A stretch of 64,000 bases of DNA from Desarmillaria ectypa (taxonomy: Eukaryota > Basidiomycota > Agaricomycetes > Agaricales > Physalacriaceae). Under the pieces are notes generated by a model that ran no database searches, was not told the DNA's origin, and saw only the letters and a program-made list of their open reading frames with translations. The stretch is taken from the NCBI GenBank assembly GCA_030407005.1, contig JAUDYN010000007.1:2976001-3040000 (forward strand), written 5' to 3'. Shown in pieces: positions 60,786 through 64,000 of the stretch. The translations under genes were made by a program, and so were the position numbers. Each line of letters opens with the position of its first letter. Position 1 is the stretch's first letter.

Positions 60786-62009
60786 GTCATTTTGTTTTGT
60801 GTTCTTTTTTCCCTCTTGATTCCTGCTGTCATTTGCTCTCATGTTATCCATCGCTATCCGTCAATGTTTGCTATCATGTTATTGCTTTCGGTCAATGATC
60901 TTGCTTTGCTATATACTCACTACTGTACATATATCAATGTTTTACGGCTTTGGTACTGACTATCACTATATATGTACCTCCTTTTCCAATGCTCTTACTT
61001 CGTATCTGTAGAATTTGGAAGTCTTGACAGGTGGTTTACGGCCTGAAGGCCTGATCGTGTCAGTCGGCCGGAAACACTTAAAGTCCAGAGGATTTGATCC
61101 CGAACGATGTCGGATACGAGCTCGTACCTTACGAATACTGGCTGACGATTCGAACCCGGTTCATTTAGACCAAGGCACCAGGGAGATTAATTTTTTTACC
61201 AGTATTTCCGAGAAAACTCTAGTCAGAGTGTCGCCACAAAGGAGAAGTTCAAAAACGTACATGATATCAGTCCCACTACAGAATCCCTAGGACAACCTCC
61301 ATTGTAGTGAGTCGTCATGTTGATGACAACACAAAAGAACCGAATACGGGCCTAGTATTGAAGATCTCTACCTGGCAGGAAAGCTAAATAGGTCAGGAAC
61401 CCTAGCTGCGAGCAAAAACAGCCGTCGTCGAGAGAAAAAGCTGAGACCAGATTTTATCCTACAAGTTGGACGCGCTGTCAAGCCCAAAAACAAATGAATG
61501 AAACATCGGTCCTAGAGAATCACCTTCTCCCCAGCCAGCCCTCATTTTAACCTACATAATTGCAAGCGTCCAGCCTGGATGCTGCTGGACTTGGTTCGGA
61601 CTTTGCGGCTTCCGCGTCATCCTTGCGCGTAGTAACGTCCTCATGTAGAATCAACTTTATTACAGGGCACAAAAATACCGTTACTATACTCCACGCCACA
61701 CGTAAAAACACCAGAGGAAGTCATAGGAAGGACCGGAGGGGCCGGAACAAAAGGGAAGGAGAGAGCATGAGGACCTGTACCTCCACCGCGTCCTCGTAGA
61801 TAGTTTACTTGTGGCGGTTAATTAAGTGCTGAATCCAAAAATAAAAAATAAAAAATAAAAACCTCACGTGTTGACTGTCAACAAAACTCGGGCGTCATCG
61901 AAAACCTCTTTGACACTGCTACAGCTCATTGAAACAGGTGAAATAATAGTCAGAGATGGTGGTTGTGCTAGAAGACGACGTCCCAAATAAATGTCGAAAT
62001 GTCCCTACT
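60786..62009. other. Intergenic, 60.8-62.0 kb
   Basis: T-rich 3' region with GTCAATG(T/A) words to about 61000, then unassigned sequence. A short (AAAAAT)n run lies at about 61838-61860. No gene recognised. Confidence 0.4.
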
Positions 62010-64000
62010 TACTCGAGGCTGAGTGCTGAGCTTGAATCCAATTGAACTTAACAAAAGGATAAATTTCCCAAGATACTTATGTATAAACACCGAAAGAAAA
62101 TCCAAAGATCGCGAAGAAATATATGAATAGGAATGTAATAATGATAGGCTGACCTCAAAGGAAAAATGTGCAAGTATAGGCTGTTATGTATTTGATAAAA
62201 GACAAAAAGACAAAACCCAAAAAGACCAAAGAGAAAAGAGTATACGGGGTATAAAAGTGATAAATAGGAATAATGATATAGGCTGGGTTGGAATAGAATG
62301 ATAGGCTGAAGGAGCATAGAATGTCGATAGAGAGATATGCACGTCGATAATGAAAGATGCTGAAGAGATTCGGAAGCGATGAGCACGCAGATAGATGTCC
62401 TGAACGGGGGTCCAATGATGACGGTGAGACCGAAAACCGAGGAAATGCAGGAGACGATGAGGATGCCGAAGGATATAAATAGTTTGTCGTGCACGCAAGG
62501 GATGGGGTATGGTGGCACAGAACTTGTCAACTACCCGTCGGCAGTCAACCGTCCCTCCGAGGTCCCTCAGAGAACAGTGATGGCCCGTCGACCACCCCCG
62601 TCTCCAAGGTTCCTCATCTGCCAGGGATAGAAGGACTGGCAAGCTCGTCAGCGAACCAGCCCTCCTCCGGTGACCGGCCGCGTGCACCAGAGCCCGTCGA
62701 CCCTGATGCACCGCTGATCATCCCTAAAAATCCAACGCGGCAACGTAGTAGTTTGTGTAGTCGACATCCTCGTCATCTCCATGCACTCGTCGGTGTTTCA
62801 TGCTGGCCAGTTCATCAAGGGCTTTTGGAACAAGACAGCTGATAATCAAGTTAGAATCATAAAAGTACAACGAATGGAATGAAAGCTCACGCAGCGACGT
62901 GCTCGACGCGCAGGGGAGCCGCTTTCTTCCTGCTGGCGCATTGTTGGCGCAACACGAGGGGAACGGCGATGCTTAGAGTTTCGCTGGTTGGGCTGCAACG
63001 AGGGGATGGATGAGGCTACATCCTTTCCGGGTCGCTGCACCCTTCCAGACCATATCGGTATGTGGGATGGGGATGGTGTGCCGGTATGAGCAAGTCCAGT
63101 GGTCTGGACCAGGGGGACAAACAATATCCTCCTACGCCAAGAGCCGACTGGAATGCGGGACGGCGAAAGCACACCCTTGCGAATAGGCATGGCCGTCGAC
63201 CTCTCAAACGAATCCTCGACCTCAGCATCATCAAAGGATGAATCTGAGGAAGAAAACCGCAGGACTGGATTCGACGGCCGTTCGAACGAAGAGCGAACCA
63301 TAGACATATCCTACGCAACATCAACCATCAATAGGTGCATCACAATACGTAATCGACAATGCTCACCAATCCCTCATCCACATCAGACAGGTATTCGACA
63401 CCAGCAGTCTCGGTGGAGATAGCTGATAGTAGGGCGAGATAGGCGTCCTTCATTAAGTTTTCGTCCGATACGAAACGACGTAGGAAGTCTATTGCCCATA
63501 ATTCCTGAATGTGATAATGAGCAATTATGGATATGGACATGGTTTATATCGGAACTCACCTTGGTGTTTGAAGACCAATCAGCATTATATCTTATGAATC
63601 CTCCGGTACTCTCAAGGTCTCCAGGCCAGCTCGAAACCGAATACCATACAGAATCGGTAGGCCGGAGATCAGTCACCGACAATAACGCCGACGATGAGGG
63701 CACTGTTGTCTACAACCCATAGCGCATTAGCATGTCCAGCATAAAAGATAGCAAGAAGCTCACCTCAGTACTTTCCGTGATTTCATCAAAGACGGCTTGG
63801 CGTAATCTCTCAAAATGGGTGTCCACCATCGCGAGATCGTCGACAGACGGAAACGACATTGTGGATGTCATCGCCCGTAAATCCTGCAAATACAAAAGTG
63901 AGTGACCGTTATACATGTAATCTGTGGGGTACTCACATCCAAGCTCGCCACTGAGCGAATGGCAGAAGCGATGGACTCGGTAGCGTCATATTCTACAACA
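62010..64000 (-). mobile_element. Dispersed repeat copy E (runs off window end)
   Basis: The minus-strand 3' half of the family: exons with SLDVSTPQ, DLRAMTSTMSFPS, FERLRQAVFDEITEST, TDLRPTDSVWYSVSSW, ELWAIDFLRRFVSDENL, VEYLSDVDEGL, ARRARRC and a basic/Ser-rich exon starting MSMVRSSFERPSNPVLRFSS. The C-terminal block reads HGDDEDVDYTNYYVAALDF then a stop. The tail follows from about 62520 to 62010 and ends with the CTCAGCACTCAGC-type motif. The frames seen here are mostly open, so the rest of the copy, outside the window, could be intact. Confidence 0.65.

Noticed and set aside
61090..61170. Possible tRNA T arm (GATTCGAACCCGG)
   Set aside because: The T stem does not pair on either strand and no anticodon arm fits.

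Overview
The window looks like nuclear DNA of a filamentous basidiomycete, probably an agaricomycete. Genes carry many short GT-AG introns of about 45-60 bp. Typical mushroom families are present (F-box, BTB, Dal5-type MFS, TEA/ATTS factor, SWD3/WDR5, GRAM-TBC-EF-hand Rab GAP), and accessory DNA is full of decayed repeats. Assignments are by reading frames, motifs and remembered family features; no search was run.

Left part (1-25.2 kb): an aromatic-metabolism-like neighbourhood. An intradiol dioxygenase (cut by the window start) lies next to an intact quinate/shikimate dehydrogenase-like gene. A second copy of the pair lies at 22.4-25.2 kb, arranged divergently; there the dehydrogenase is broken by several frame shifts. 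Between them are a relic paralogue gene, a hypothetical gene with an organelle-like N terminus, a Pro/Gln-rich small protein, a tRNA-Ser(UGA) with intron, a hotdog thioesterase, an MFS permease, an EngB-type GTPase with a 13-nt micro-exon and a pirin. One repeat copy (9.5-13.4 kb) interrupts this stretch.

Middle part (26-42 kb): a second full-length repeat copy, an F-box gene with a probable frame break, non-LTR retrotransposon relics, a broken Crinkler/RHS-type P-loop NTPase gene, a 3' fragment of the repeat, and a scrambled DNA polymerase alpha pseudogene abutting that fragment. The pseudogene has lost its motif A aspartate.

Housekeeping island (42.8-50.7 kb): GRAM-TBC-EF-hand protein (+), SWD3/WDR5 (-) and a TEA-domain transcription factor (+).

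Right part (51-64 kb): a Crinkler-type header fragment, a truncated repeat copy, a short BTB gene, gene-poor DNA, an intact copy of the gene that is a relic at 3.6 kb, and a fifth repeat copy running off the window end.

The most unusual content is the dispersed repeat family. It has five copies (A 9.5-13.4, B 26.2-30.15, C 37.6-38.2, D 52.8-55.3, E 62.0-64.0 kb). The two full-length copies are about 3.9 kb. Each carries a conserved TATA promoter, a multi-exon gene for a secreted or membrane protein (signal peptide, Thr/Pro-rich segment, two transmembrane helices, long cytosolic tail) and a roughly 600 bp conserved non-coding tail. I do not recognise the family. In two loci it sits directly upstream of Crinkler-type header sequence in the same orientation.
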